A stretch of DNA of 39,435 nt from Planctomycetota bacterium (GTDB lineage: Bacteria; Planctomycetota; Phycisphaerae; Sedimentisphaerales; Anaerobacaceae): NCBI GenBank assembly GCA_025459125.1, contig JALORE010000021.1:1-39435 (forward strand). Direction: 5' to 3'. Of the stretch, positions 8,651-15,814 are shown piece by piece. The notes under the pieces were generated by a model that had not been told where the DNA came from, did not search any database, and saw only the letters and a program-made list of their open reading frames with translations. A program made the position numbers and the translations under genes. Position 1 is the first letter of the stretch; the number at the start of each line of letters is the position of its first letter.

Positions 8651-8708
8651 GAGGCTCACTCTGCTGGAGGCTCTCCTGATTCTCGATTTGCAGAGCGAGA
8701 ATCACACA

Positions 8709-9566
8709 TCATACTTCCTCGATCTTCGCCTTGCTGCGCAAGCCGTCGAGATAGTCGCCCAGGGCCTGCTCGCGCTTCTGCTCGCGGACTTCGTCGACGA
8801 TCTGGCCCCGGACGCCCGGCAGCGGCGCCACCGACGGCGGTCGGCGGTCGTAGAGCTTCACGATGTGAAAGCCGAAGCGCGTGCGGAACACGTCGCTGAC
8901 CTGGCCCGGGCTGAGGTTGAACGCGACGTCCTCGAACTCCTCGACCAACTGTCCGCGCACGACGTAGCCGAGGTCGCCGCCATTGTCGGCGCAATCCGTG
9001 TACTTGGAGACGACCGCCTCAAACGCAGCGCCCGCCAGGATTTCCCGGTGGGCCTGCGTGACGGCTTCGAGGGCAGTGGGTTCATCGGTCTGCCAGTTGA
9101 CGTATTTGACCAGGTGGGCGATGCGAATCTGCTCGCCCGTCGTGAACTGCTCCCGGTTCTCCTCGTAATACGCGCGGATTTCGCCTTCCGCGGGTTCCGG
9201 GACCGCCGCGTACAGGCCCTGGATCTTCTGCTCCACCTTCATCTGGACTTCGATCATCGCCTTGATGGAGTCGTCCGTGACGGCGTTGAACTCGCGGTAC
9301 AGGTCCTCGGGCTTCTCGTATTGCTGCTGGAGCCGCGCGAAGGCCGCCTCGATATCGGCAGCCGGGACGGCGGCGCCGTCCTGTTTCGCTGCTTGGCGCA
9401 GCAGGACCCGCTCAACCACGTTTTCCTTCGACCAATCCAGGAGCTGAACCTCGCGCGCGGCCGGGTCCTTGGCGGCAAACGCCTGCTCGTAGCTGGGCCG
9501 CAGACGCTGTACTTCCTGCTGGATTTCCTGGTCTTCGATTCGTTCACCGTTCACGATGATCGCCAT
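8709..9566 (-). CDS. Parvulin-type peptidyl-prolyl isomerase (PpiC/SurA-like)
   Basis: 285 aa from ATG at 9566, which has CAGGAG at good spacing; longer frames begin inside a repeat. The N-terminal half is a helical, SurA/PrsA-like chaperone segment (about 15-130). The parvulin domain (about 135-240) has the family pattern: IRIAHLVKYV at its start, the central CADNGGDLGYVVRGQLVEEF (the usual 'SxDxxxxxGGdLGwf'), and LSPGQVSDVFRTRFGFHIVK at its end. It catalyses cis-trans isomerisation of Xaa-Pro bonds. Unlike SurA or PrsA it shows no signal peptide or lipobox, so it probably acts in the cytoplasm. It is the last gene of a likely three-gene minus-strand group, separated from the others by a palindromic repeat. 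Confidence 0.85.
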   Translation of the reverse strand: MAIIVNGERIEDQEIQQEVQRLRPSYEQAFAAKDPAAREVQLLDWSKENVVERVLLRQAAKQDGAAVPAADIEAAFARLQQQYEKPEDLYREFNAVTDDSIKAMIEVQMKVEQKIQGLYAAVPEPAEGEIRAYYEENREQFTTGEQIRIAHLVKYVNWQTDEPTALEAVTQAHREILAGAAFEAVVSKYTDCADNGGDLGYVVRGQLVEEFEDVAFNLSPGQVSDVFRTRFGFHIVKLYDRRPPSVAPLPGVRGQIVDEVREQKREQALGDYLDGLRSKAKIEEV

Positions 9567-9592
9567 GCTCTGCTCCTGATTGGGGAAGTTTA

Positions 9593-9687
9593 CAGTTTGA
9601 AGTGTGATGTTGGATGTTGGATGTAGGAATCGACCATCACACTTACTGCCTCCTACTTCACACTTCAAACATCGACCTTCACACTTC
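9593..9687. repeat. AT-armed palindromic repeat (TTTGAAGTGTGATG arms)
   Basis: The left arm (9593-9627) is made of short units such as TTTGAAGTGTGATG and TTGGATG. The right arm (9652-9687) is its approximate complement (CACTTCAAACATCG, TTCACACTTC). It has the same architecture as the repeats inside the prepilin genes, with low-complexity arms around a GC-richer middle, but different units. Confidence 0.65.
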
Positions 9688-9690
9688 TAT

Positions 9691-10578
9691 TCATCCGCGG
9701 GCCTTCGCAAACCAGTCGGGGTCACGGCCCAGCTTCTCCCGGGCCTCCCGGGTCATCATCTCGAACGCCGGATGGGTGCTCTCCCAGGCCCGCTGCGTGA
9801 AGGGAGTGCGCCGCATTTTCTCGACCTCGACGGCCGCTTCCTTGAAATAGCTGCCGTAGATGTGCAGCGAGTCACTGATGTCCACATACCGTCCCACGCG
9901 GACCGGCTCGCCGCGTCTATCGGCAATGGCGCCGGCGATGGTCCGCTGGAGATCCGTCAGCGCGTAGACGTTCATGAACCACGCCTTGTACAGGTCGCGG
10001 CTGCGCCAGTGGGTGTTCATGTGCAGAACCCAGCTACCGATACCGTCGGCCACAAGCCGGCACCAGATCCGCTGCAGACAGGGCGGGTCGTCCGTCTTCG
10101 GATCGGCGGTGGGCATCCAGGTCACCGCCTGGGCCCGGCGGGTGTGGCCGGCGCCCGAAAGTGCGTCGATGATGTATTCGATCTGGTTGACCGCCCGGAA
10201 TGGCTTGGAGCCGTTCGGGTTGCGGAGATCCTCCACGGGCCGATAGGCGAACAGCCGCTCGTGATAGGTGTACGTCCACTTGCCTGCCGCCGGGTCGATC
10301 CAGTGGTCGTGGATGCCGGCGACCACTTCCTGGCGATAAGCCTCCAGTTCCTCCGGGCCGCCGGGGAAGTTCTTGTGAATGCGCGGCTCGCGGAACGGGT
10401 CCGTCACCGCGATCATCACCGTCGCATCCCTGCTGGGCGGGTCCTCGGGCTTGTCGTACTGGGTCTTCACTTCGTATCCACGATCCCAGACCGCCAAGAC
10501 CGCCTTCTCCCAGGCTTCGGGCAGGCAATTGGCGGTAATGGCAATCACGGGGATGGTCGCGGCACTCGTCTCGATCAT
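9691..10578 (-). CDS. Thymidylate-synthase-family protein
   Basis: 295 aa. The start ATG at 10578 overlaps the previous stop as ATGA, implying translational coupling. The core matches thymidylate synthase: DDPPCLQRIW carries the nucleophilic Cys (family 'PPC'), MNTHWRSRDLYKAWFMNVYA matches the phosphate- and dUMP-binding 'QRSxD...FN' segment (Arg, Ser, Asp and Asn kept; the usual Gln is Trp), and DSLHIYGSY matches the 'DxHxY' dUMP-ribose site. The N-terminal 100 residues are divergent. Expected chemistry is folate-dependent transfer of a one-carbon unit to C5 of a pyrimidine deoxynucleotide. Whether it makes dTMP or a hydroxymethyl product cannot be told from sequence alone. The closest overall look is to archaeal-type or phage-type divergent members. 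Confidence 0.75.
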   Translation of the reverse strand: MIETSAATIPVIAITANCLPEAWEKAVLAVWDRGYEVKTQYDKPEDPPSRDATVMIAVTDPFREPRIHKNFPGGPEELEAYRQEVVAGIHDHWIDPAAGKWTYTYHERLFAYRPVEDLRNPNGSKPFRAVNQIEYIIDALSGAGHTRRAQAVTWMPTADPKTDDPPCLQRIWCRLVADGIGSWVLHMNTHWRSRDLYKAWFMNVYALTDLQRTIAGAIADRRGEPVRVGRYVDISDSLHIYGSYFKEAAVEVEKMRRTPFTQRAWESTHPAFEMMTREAREKLGRDPDWFAKARG

Positions 10579-11219
10579 CGTTCGATGGGCCTCACTTCGC
10601 GCGGCTCGGCGCCGCGCCGGGGTTTCATGAATCGGCTGATGTCCAACCGTTGCGGCGTGATCCGGTACTGCTGGGCGTACCGCTCCTGGTACTGCGTGAT
10701 CTCCTCCATCATCTGCTTGGCGCGGAAGCAGTACCAACTGTCGGGCCAGCGCTGCTCGATCTGCTCGCAGGCCTTCATCATCAGACCGTACTGCATGATC
10801 GGCAGCCGGCCCATGCTCCGTCCGGCCGTGGCGTAGGGGAAGATCTGCTGCGCCGCGATGTCATCCTCTTCGCTCAGCGGCATGAAGTACAGCGTGGTCG
10901 GGCCCTTGAGGTCGCTCGGATAGACCACGCCGGCGGGCCGGGTGGCCGGCGCGGCCGGCGGTTGCGCGGGCGGCGTCGGCCCGGGCGGCGGCGCAGGCTC
11001 CTGGGCCGGCTGTGCCGCCGCCGTAGTGACCGGCTGCGGCGGCTGGTTGAACTGCTTGTCGCGCTCCACCATGTCCGAGAACGTTCTTTCCGGGGGCGCA
11101 GTCTCGGTCCGCGTCGCGGGCGCGGATGCAGGCTTGTCGGATTGGACCCGGCCGATCACGACGATCACGACAATCGCGAGCACCGCGGCGCCCGCGATCT
11201 TCAGCCAAATCGAGTTCAT
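10575..11219 (-). CDS. Membrane-anchored protein with Pro-rich linker, unknown function
   Basis: 214 aa from ATG at 11219, preceded by AAGGAG. An N-terminal membrane segment (about 6-23, IAGAAVLAIVVIVVIGRV) has little before it, so the bulk should face the periplasm. Residues about 30-105 are a Pro/Ala/Thr-rich linker. The C-terminal part (about 110-214) has a conserved look: YFMPLSEEDDIAAQQIFPYA, MQYGLMMKACEQIEQRWPDS and FRAKQMMEEITQYQERYAQQ, a helical, TPR-like pattern. I do not recognise the family. Its stop overlaps the start of the thymidylate-synthase-family gene, so the two are co-translated and may act together. Confidence 0.7.
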   Translation of the reverse strand: MNSIWLKIAGAAVLAIVVIVVIGRVQSDKPASAPATRTETAPPERTFSDMVERDKQFNQPPQPVTTAAAQPAQEPAPPPGPTPPAQPPAAPATRPAGVVYPSDLKGPTTLYFMPLSEEDDIAAQQIFPYATAGRSMGRLPIMQYGLMMKACEQIEQRWPDSWYCFRAKQMMEEITQYQERYAQQYRITPQRLDISRFMKPRRGAEPREVRPIER

Positions 11220-11534
11220 AGCCACTACTCCTTTCCCGGTCGAAACCATCGCCCGGCCACAATCCACCGTGGCCGTCTCCTCTGCTCGCGCCACCAGCCG
11301 GCACCGACCCGGCAGCACGGGCACCGCACGGGCATCTTAACACGTTCGATCCCCACCGAAAAGAGTATTTGGATGGGCTGACAGCATACCCGCGCTCCAG
11401 GCGGACAGAGCCCGGGCAAGACCTGCGGACGCACCCGGCGGAGTGGAACAATTGTTTGACAGCCGGGGGGCGGGAATCATAGCATGGGAGGGCAACTCAG
11501 GGAGGAGTGTGAGAATGGTGAAAGATCATCGGGT
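11220..11534. other. Divergent promoter region
   Basis: 315 bases between the minus-strand membrane-protein gene and plus-strand ribE. The ribE promoter is clear (11456-11485). For the minus strand only a weak -10 (TAAGAT near 11336) is visible. A 36-codon minus-strand frame with CPCC just inside this region lacks a ribosome site. No FMN riboswitch motif was seen. Confidence 0.5.
11456..11485 (+). promoter_or_regulatory. Promoter of ribE-pdxA-rsmA
   Basis: TTGACA (11456-11461), an 18-bp GC-rich spacer and TAGCAT (11480-11485). Predicted start near 11492 gives a leader of about 43 nt, too short for an FMN riboswitch. Confidence 0.6.
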
Positions 11535-12179
11535 ATGTTCACAGGACTTATCGAGGCCATTGGTGCCGTGAAATCGCTGTCGCCCGGCACGGGCGCCGGC
11601 GGCGTGCTCGTCGTGGACGTGGGCACGCTGGCCGGCGAGTGCCGGACCGGCGACAGTGTCGCCGTCGGCGGGGTGTGCCTGACGGTAACCCGGCTGGCGG
11701 GCACGACCGCGAGTTTCGGATTGAGTCCGGAGACCCTGGCGCGCTCGACACTCGGGCTGCTGCGGCCGGGAGCGCCGGTGAACCTCGAGCGGGCCCTGCG
11801 GCCGTTCGACCGGCTCGGCGGGCATATCGTGCAGGGCCACGTCGACGGCTTCGGCACAATCCGGGCGTTCAGAAGGCTCGGGGAATTTGCCGATATAGAG
11901 CTCACCGTCGACCCGGAGCTGCTGGGCCAAATGGTGCCCAAGGGGTCCGTCGCGGTCGACGGCGCGAGCCTGACAATCGCGGAGATTGGCCCCGACGCGT
12001 TCCGCGTCGCGGCGATCCCCGAAACGCTGAACCGAACGACCCTGGGAAACGCATATACAGGTGGGCGAGTGAATATCGAGACGGATATTCTGGTCAAGAT
12101 CGTCCGGCGGCAACTCGAGGCCATTCTGCCGCAGAAACAACCCCTGACCGTGGAACGACTGCGGCAGATGGGGTACTGA
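11535..12179 (+). CDS. ribE: Riboflavin synthase, alpha subunit
   Basis: 214 aa, the usual length. It condenses two 6,7-dimethyl-8-ribityllumazines to riboflavin plus a pyrimidinedione. The start at 11535 is set by the invariant N-terminus MFTGLIEAIGAV. The two lumazine-binding barrels are visible: the first (about 1-95) has GDSVAVGGVCLTVT; the second (about 96-195) opens with GGHIVQGHVDGFG and contains PKGSVAVDGASLTI. The ribosome site just before the ATG is poor. The strong GGGAGGAG upstream serves an overlapping out-of-frame ATG at 11515, which suggests coupled initiation. It probably heads an operon with pdxA and rsmA; no other riboflavin genes are present. Confidence 0.95.
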   Translation: MFTGLIEAIGAVKSLSPGTGAGGVLVVDVGTLAGECRTGDSVAVGGVCLTVTRLAGTTASFGLSPETLARSTLGLLRPGAPVNLERALRPFDRLGGHIVQGHVDGFGTIRAFRRLGEFADIELTVDPELLGQMVPKGSVAVDGASLTIAEIGPDAFRVAAIPETLNRTTLGNAYTGGRVNIETDILVKIVRRQLEAILPQKQPLTVERLRQMGY

Positions 12180-12181
12180 GA

Positions 12182-12262
12182 AGATGAAGAATGGAACAGT
12201 GGAATGCTGGAATGGTGGGCGGACCGTCGGTCGCGGCGGCCATTATTCCAACCTTCCATTCT
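12182..12262. repeat. GGAATGGTGG-type palindromic repeat
   Basis: Left arm units AGAATGGAACAGTGGAATG and CTGGAATGGTGG are mirrored by CCATTATTCCAACC and TTCCATTCTCTCC. It fills most of the ribE-pdxA gap. Same architecture as the other AT-armed hairpins here, with different units. Confidence 0.65.
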
Positions 12263-12305
12263 CTCCCGAGACCCGGACGCCGGCTATGAAGAAGTCCCGT
12301 GACGC

Positions 12306-13409
12306 ATGAACAGGAACAACCATCACAACTCGATCTCCGAGCAGATGGTCATCGGAGTGACCATGGGAGACGCGGCCGGCATCGGGCCCGAGGTCGTGGT
12401 CAAGGCGCTGGCGGACCCGGAGGTCCGGCGGGCGGCCAAGTTCATCGTCTTCGGCATGAACGAACAGCTCTGCTACGCCGCGGACCGCGCGGAGGTCGAG
12501 CCGTTCTGGGGCCGCCATCAGCACGAGAAAATCAGCCGCGAGTACCCCTACAAGGTCGTGGTGGCGGATTACGATGAGTACAGCGTCCCGCCGTGGCTGC
12601 GGGAGCCCAGCCGGGTCGCGGGCGAGGCCTCGATCAAGTTCTGTTCCGACGCCATCGCCGCGGCCAGAGCCGGCGTCATCGATGCCATCGTGACCGCCCC
12701 GATCAGCAAGGAAAGCTGGAAGCTGGCGGATGCCACTTGGCCGGGGCACACGGAGATGTTCGCCCAGAAGTGCAAGGCCCCACGCAAGGCGATGATGTTC
12801 GTCGCCGGAGGGCTGAAGGTCGCCCTGGCGACGATCCACCTGGGCTTGTTCGAGGTCCGCAACAAGTTCACCATCGGCTGCGTGTTCGAGCCGATCGATC
12901 TGCTCAATGACGCTTTGAAGGAATACTTCGCCGTCGAGAATCCGCGGATCGGGGTGGCGGCGTTGAACCCTCATGCCGGCGAGCATGGCCAGTTCGGCGA
13001 CGAGGAGGAAAGGATCATCGCGCCGGCGATCCTGCTGGCCCAGGAGCAGGGTATCAACTGCGTGGGACCGGTGCCCGCCGATGCGCTGTTCGTCAAGGCG
13101 GTGCGGGGCGAGTTCGACGCGGTGGTCGCGATGTACCACGACCAGGGCATGATCCCGGTCAAGTTGCTCGACTTCGAGCATGCGGTCAATATCACGCTTG
13201 GCCTGCCTCTGGTCCGTACCTCCCCGGCACACGGGACGGCCTTCGACATCGCCGGACGCAACCTGGCCAATCCGTCGAGCATGAAGTCGGCGATCCTCAT
13301 GGCCATCCAGATGGCCAAGCTGCGGCGCGGGGTCCCGCTGCCGGTGACGCCCAACGGGGGTTCCGCCAACGGCGTTCCGCCCGAGGAGCCCGGCGACTTC
13401 GGGCAGTAG
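12306..13409 (+). CDS. pdxA: 4-hydroxythreonine-4-phosphate dehydrogenase
   Basis: 367 aa. NAD-dependent oxidation of 4-phosphohydroxy-L-threonine in pyridoxal-5'-phosphate synthesis (DXP-dependent route). The N-terminus has GVTMGDAAGIGPEVVVKAL, the family signature. Metal-binding His residues are visible in WPGHTEMFA (about residue 147), LNPHAGEHGQFGDEE (about 219-233) and AMYHDQGMIPVK (about 276-287). The substrate and NAD region is LPLVRTSPAHGTAFDIAG. I used the ATG at 12306; the ribosome site is weak, and ATG 12345 (MVIGVTMGD) is an alternative that would drop 13 residues. The gap to rsmA is 40 bases. pdxA next to rsmA is a classic bacterial arrangement. Confidence 0.96.
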   Translation: MNRNNHHNSISEQMVIGVTMGDAAGIGPEVVVKALADPEVRRAAKFIVFGMNEQLCYAADRAEVEPFWGRHQHEKISREYPYKVVVADYDEYSVPPWLREPSRVAGEASIKFCSDAIAAARAGVIDAIVTAPISKESWKLADATWPGHTEMFAQKCKAPRKAMMFVAGGLKVALATIHLGLFEVRNKFTIGCVFEPIDLLNDALKEYFAVENPRIGVAALNPHAGEHGQFGDEEERIIAPAILLAQEQGINCVGPVPADALFVKAVRGEFDAVVAMYHDQGMIPVKLLDFEHAVNITLGLPLVRTSPAHGTAFDIAGRNLANPSSMKSAILMAIQMAKLRRGVPLPVTPNGGSANGVPPEEPGDFGQ

Positions 13410-13449
13410 GACAATAGGACCTAAAGGACCACTGGGACCGATAGGACCT
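13408..13449. repeat. GGACC short-unit repeat between pdxA and rsmA
   Basis: The whole gap is built from units such as AGGACAAT, AGGACCTAA, AGGACCACTG, GGACCGAT and AGGACCT, starting within the pdxA stop codon and ending at the rsmA ATG. A related stretch (AGAACCACAGGGACCAGC) lies inside rsmA near 13830-13850. Confidence 0.6.
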
Positions 13450-14391
13450 ATGCAGACCAAGCGGCAAATCCAAGAGTTGCTCACGACGGCCGGGGTATCT
13501 CCGAATCGCCGGCTGGGACAGCATTTCCTGGTCGATCTCAATCTCCTGCGTCTGCTGGTCGAGGCAGCACAGATCACCCGCCGGGATGTAGTCCTGGAAA
13601 TCGGCGCGGGAACCGGCTCGCTGACCGAGACCCTGGCCGAGCGGGCGGGACAGGTCATCACGGTCGAGCTGGACCCCACGCTGGCGGGCATCGCCGGAGC
13701 GCAACTGGCCGGGGCCGATAATATCAAGATCCTTAACGCCGATGTCCTCTCCGGCAAAGGCACCCTGAATCCCGCCGTCACGGAGGCCGTGACGCAGGCC
13801 CGGACCCGGCTCGCGGAGAACGGGCCGCAAGAACCACAGGGACCAGCAGGTGAGGGCGCGGGCGACGGGCGACTGCTGCTCGTATCCAACCTGCCCTACG
13901 ATGTAGCCTCGGCGGTGATGATTCACCTCGCCAAAGGTCCGGTAAGGGCCGATGCCATGTTCGTCACGATCCAGAAGGAGGTAGCGGAGCGGATGACGGC
14001 CGGGCCGGGCAGCCGGGATTACGGGACCCTGAGCATCTTTCTGCAGGCCACCGGCACGGTGGAGCTGCTCCGGCGGCTCAAGCCCAGTGTCTTCTGGCCG
14101 CCGCCCGGGGTGGATTCCGCGATGGCCCGCCACGTCCGCGACCCCGCCCGGAGCGGGCGTATCCTCGACACGGACCTCTTCGGCCGGGTGGTGGCCTTGT
14201 TCCTCGGCCATCGACGCAAGATGCTCCGCGCCTGCGTCAAGGAGATGCCGCCGGTACTGGGCGGCCGGGACCTCTGGCTGACGCTTTTCGAGCAGCACGC
14301 CATCGACCCCACCCGCCGGCCGGAGGAACTCTCCCCCAACCAGTACGTAGACCTGGCCAACTCCTGCCATCGCCTGCTCCGGGCTCCCTGA
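13450..14391 (+). CDS. rsmA: 16S rRNA dimethyladenosine transferase
   Basis: 313 aa, longer than the usual 260-280. Dimethylates two adjacent adenines in the 3' hairpin of 16S rRNA during small-subunit assembly. Visible motifs: RRLGQHFLVD (about 18-27), the SAM-binding LEIGAGTGSLTETLAE (about 48-63), VELDPTLAG with the motif II acid, NADVLSG, the catalytic NLPYDVAS (about 148-155), and VTIQKEVAERM. Just before NLPY is an unusual Gly/Pro/Gln-rich insert (ENGPQEPQGPAGEGAGD) encoded by a stretch resembling the upstream GGACC repeat. No ribosome site stands out. It is the third gene of the ribE-pdxA-rsmA group. Confidence 0.95.
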   Translation: MQTKRQIQELLTTAGVSPNRRLGQHFLVDLNLLRLLVEAAQITRRDVVLEIGAGTGSLTETLAERAGQVITVELDPTLAGIAGAQLAGADNIKILNADVLSGKGTLNPAVTEAVTQARTRLAENGPQEPQGPAGEGAGDGRLLLVSNLPYDVASAVMIHLAKGPVRADAMFVTIQKEVAERMTAGPGSRDYGTLSIFLQATGTVELLRRLKPSVFWPPPGVDSAMARHVRDPARSGRILDTDLFGRVVALFLGHRRKMLRACVKEMPPVLGGRDLWLTLFEQHAIDPTRRPEELSPNQYVDLANSCHRLLRAP

Positions 14392-14512
14392 CCCGGGGCC
14401 CCAAGTCATTCCCACGCAACCGAGAGTCCCCGCAGCGCCCCGACCGTGGCATCGGCAAGCTCCGAAGACCGCGTCTGCCGCTGCCACCCGTCGAAACCGT
14501 TCTGATGGCTGC

Positions 14513-14544
14513 AAGGTACTCAACGTGAAGAACTTGAGTACTTT
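14513..14544. promoter_or_regulatory. AAGGTACTCAA/TTGAGTACTTT inverted repeat
   Basis: An 11-bp inverted repeat (one G-T) around a 10-nt centre, 18 bases apart arm-to-arm start, about 210 bases upstream of the prepilin -35 box. Its spacing fits either a dimeric regulator site or a transcript hairpin after rsmA; there is no T-run. Confidence 0.4.
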
Positions 14545-14750
14545 GGACGGCTTTGAGCAGCTTGATGACGACCGGAGAAACGCGAAGGCTCATTCGCGTG
14601 GAGACTGTAAGCCGTGCAATTACAATATTTTACGCGCCCTTCTGCGGCCACAGTGCGGGGTATGAGCGAGGGGCCACCGTCGCGGGTAGCGTTGGCGGCA
14701 CCGCTATTGGTCCCTCACTGGGGGATTTAGGAGATTTGCGGGCTTTAGGT

Positions 14751-14779
14751 TTGCATTGCGCTAACACGCGGATTATAAT
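14751..14779 (+). promoter_or_regulatory. Promoter of the prepilin cluster
   Basis: TTGCAT (14751-14756), exactly 17 bp, then perfect TATAAT (14774-14779). Predicted start near 14786. It is one of the two perfect -10 boxes I found in the window. Confidence 0.8.
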
Positions 14780-14839
14780 ACGAAGCGTGAGTAAAAGTGC
14801 GCTGTCGGCACAGAAGGGTAGAAAACCGGCGGAACAGAA

Positions 14840-14868
14840 TGCCTCTGGCGGGCATCTTCAAAGAGGCA
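14840..14868 (+). promoter_or_regulatory. Leader hairpin before the first prepilin gene
   Basis: TGCCTCT and AGAGGCA form a 7-bp stem with a 15-nt loop, 22 bases ahead of the Shine-Dalgarno GAAGGAG. It could tune translation or mRNA stability; no known riboswitch class is recognised. Confidence 0.35.
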
Positions 14869-14904
14869 CGTGGTATTCTTCTTTTCGGGTGAAGGAGTGT
14901 GGAC

Positions 14905-15735
14905 ATGACCAAGCGACGCGGATTCACACTGATCGAGTTGCTGGTAGTCATCGCGATCATCGCCCTTCTGTTGTCGATCCTGATGCCGGCCCTGAGGAAG
15001 GTCAAGGAGCAGGCCAGCATGGTCAAGTGCCTGGCCAATCTCAAGCAGTGGAACCTGGTCTTCTCGATGTACCTGCAGGAGAACGACGGCAAGTTCTTCA
15101 GCGGCTTCGGCGACAACGCCTGGTGGTGGACCTCGCAGTTGGATGACAAGGTCGAGAGCTACAAACAAAACAAGACCTGGTTCTGCCCGAAGGCGACGGC
15201 GCCGCTGCAGACCGAGACCGGCGCCGCGGTCCAGAAGTTCACGATCTACTCCGCCTGGGGCATTTACAACCGCAGCAACGGGGCGCCCGAGCACGTCAAT
15301 CTGGATGGCGTCGCCGGCAGCTACGGCCTGAACGGCTGGCTGCTCAATACCAGCGCCAAGCCGGGCATGGCGCTGGCGGAAAACCGCAACAGCAGTGACT
15401 TCTGGCGGACGCCCCAGGTCAGCGATGCCGCCAATATCCCGGTGTTCATCGAGGCGCTGCGGTTCGACCTGTGGCCGCAGCCGACGAATCCACCGGCCGC
15501 CAACGAGCTGGCCGCCTGGACCGCCGACAACCACATGGCACGCTGCTGCATCAACCGCCACATCGGAACGGAGAACGTCTCCTTCGCGGACTGGTCGGCA
15601 CGCAAGGTCGGCTTGAAGGAGCTCTGGACGTTCAAGTGGCACAAGAGCTTCGTGACCCGCGGGCCGTGGACGCAGGCGGGCGGAGCCCGGGCCGAGGATT
15701 GGCCCGACTGGATCCGGCCGTTCAAGGACTACTGA
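14905..15735 (+). CDS. Prepilin-type protein, subfamily A (first of eight)
   Basis: 276 aa. ATG 14905 is preferred over GTG 14899 because GAAGGAG then lies seven bases upstream. The class III signal is textbook: leader MTKRRG, then [20 protein letters not shown] with Glu at +5. A prepilin peptidase would cut after Gly6 and methylate Phe. The following helix is the pilin spine; the rest is a globular domain outside the membrane. Family landmarks: [22 protein letters not shown] (about 214), then [20 protein letters not shown] and [11 protein letters not shown] at the end. This C-terminus recurs in the other A members. Expected to be a minor pilin or pseudopilin of a type II-secretion or type IV-pilus-like machine; the machine genes are not here. 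Confidence 0.88.
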   Translation: MTKRRGFTLIELLVVIAIIALLLSILMPALRKVKEQASMVKCLANLKQWNLVFSMYLQENDGKFFSGFGDNAWWWTSQLDDKVESYKQNKTWFCPKATAPLQTETGAAVQKFTIYSAWGIYNRSNGAPEHVNLDGVAGSYGLNGWLLNTSAKPGMALAENRNSSDFWRTPQVSDAANIPVFIEALRFDLWPQPTNPPAANELAAWTADNHMARCCINRHIGTENVSFADWSARKVGLKELWTFKWHKSFVTRGPWTQAGGARAEDWPDWIRPFKDY

Positions 15736-15814
15736 GCCGGGAAGCCCCCGGACCCGTCGTGGCAGTAATAGATGTAGTAATCGACAAGGATATTCCTCCA
15801 GTGAGGGTCAGACA

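Larger units (their letters stand above)
8001..8708. other. 708-bp stretch without a protein gene
   Basis: It holds, in order, the LamG promoter, a composite palindromic repeat (8171-8270), a terminator-like hairpin (8284-8314), a possible small-RNA body up to 8502, its promoter (8509-8536) and a second composite repeat (8545-8650). Open frames crossing it run through the hairpin and the repeats, have no ribosome site and resemble no family I know. Confidence 0.6.
14392..14904. other. Regulatory and leader region of the prepilin cluster
   Basis: 513 bases without a gene. Contains a GTACTCAA palindrome (14513-14544), a small CGCGAA/TTCGCG hairpin (14581-14598), a strong promoter (14751-14779) and a 5' leader of about 119 nt with a hairpin (14840-14868). 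No c-di-GMP riboswitch consensus was found. Confidence 0.6.

Noticed and set aside
11225-11332. 36-codon minus-strand frame with a CPCC motif upstream of the membrane-protein gene
   Set aside because: No Shine-Dalgarno before its ATG and no recognisable family; two Cys pairs in a GC-rich frame are not enough.
11461-11534. FMN riboswitch before ribE
   Set aside because: The predicted leader is about 43 nt and lacks the family's conserved blocks.
12243-13889. Minus-strand frame of 548 codons across pdxA and rsmA
   Set aside because: Runs antisense to two unmistakable enzymes and through the repeat gap; no ribosome site.
14786-14904. c-di-GMP riboswitch in the prepilin leader
   Set aside because: Such riboswitches often control pilins, but the conserved core of class I was not found, only a simple hairpin.
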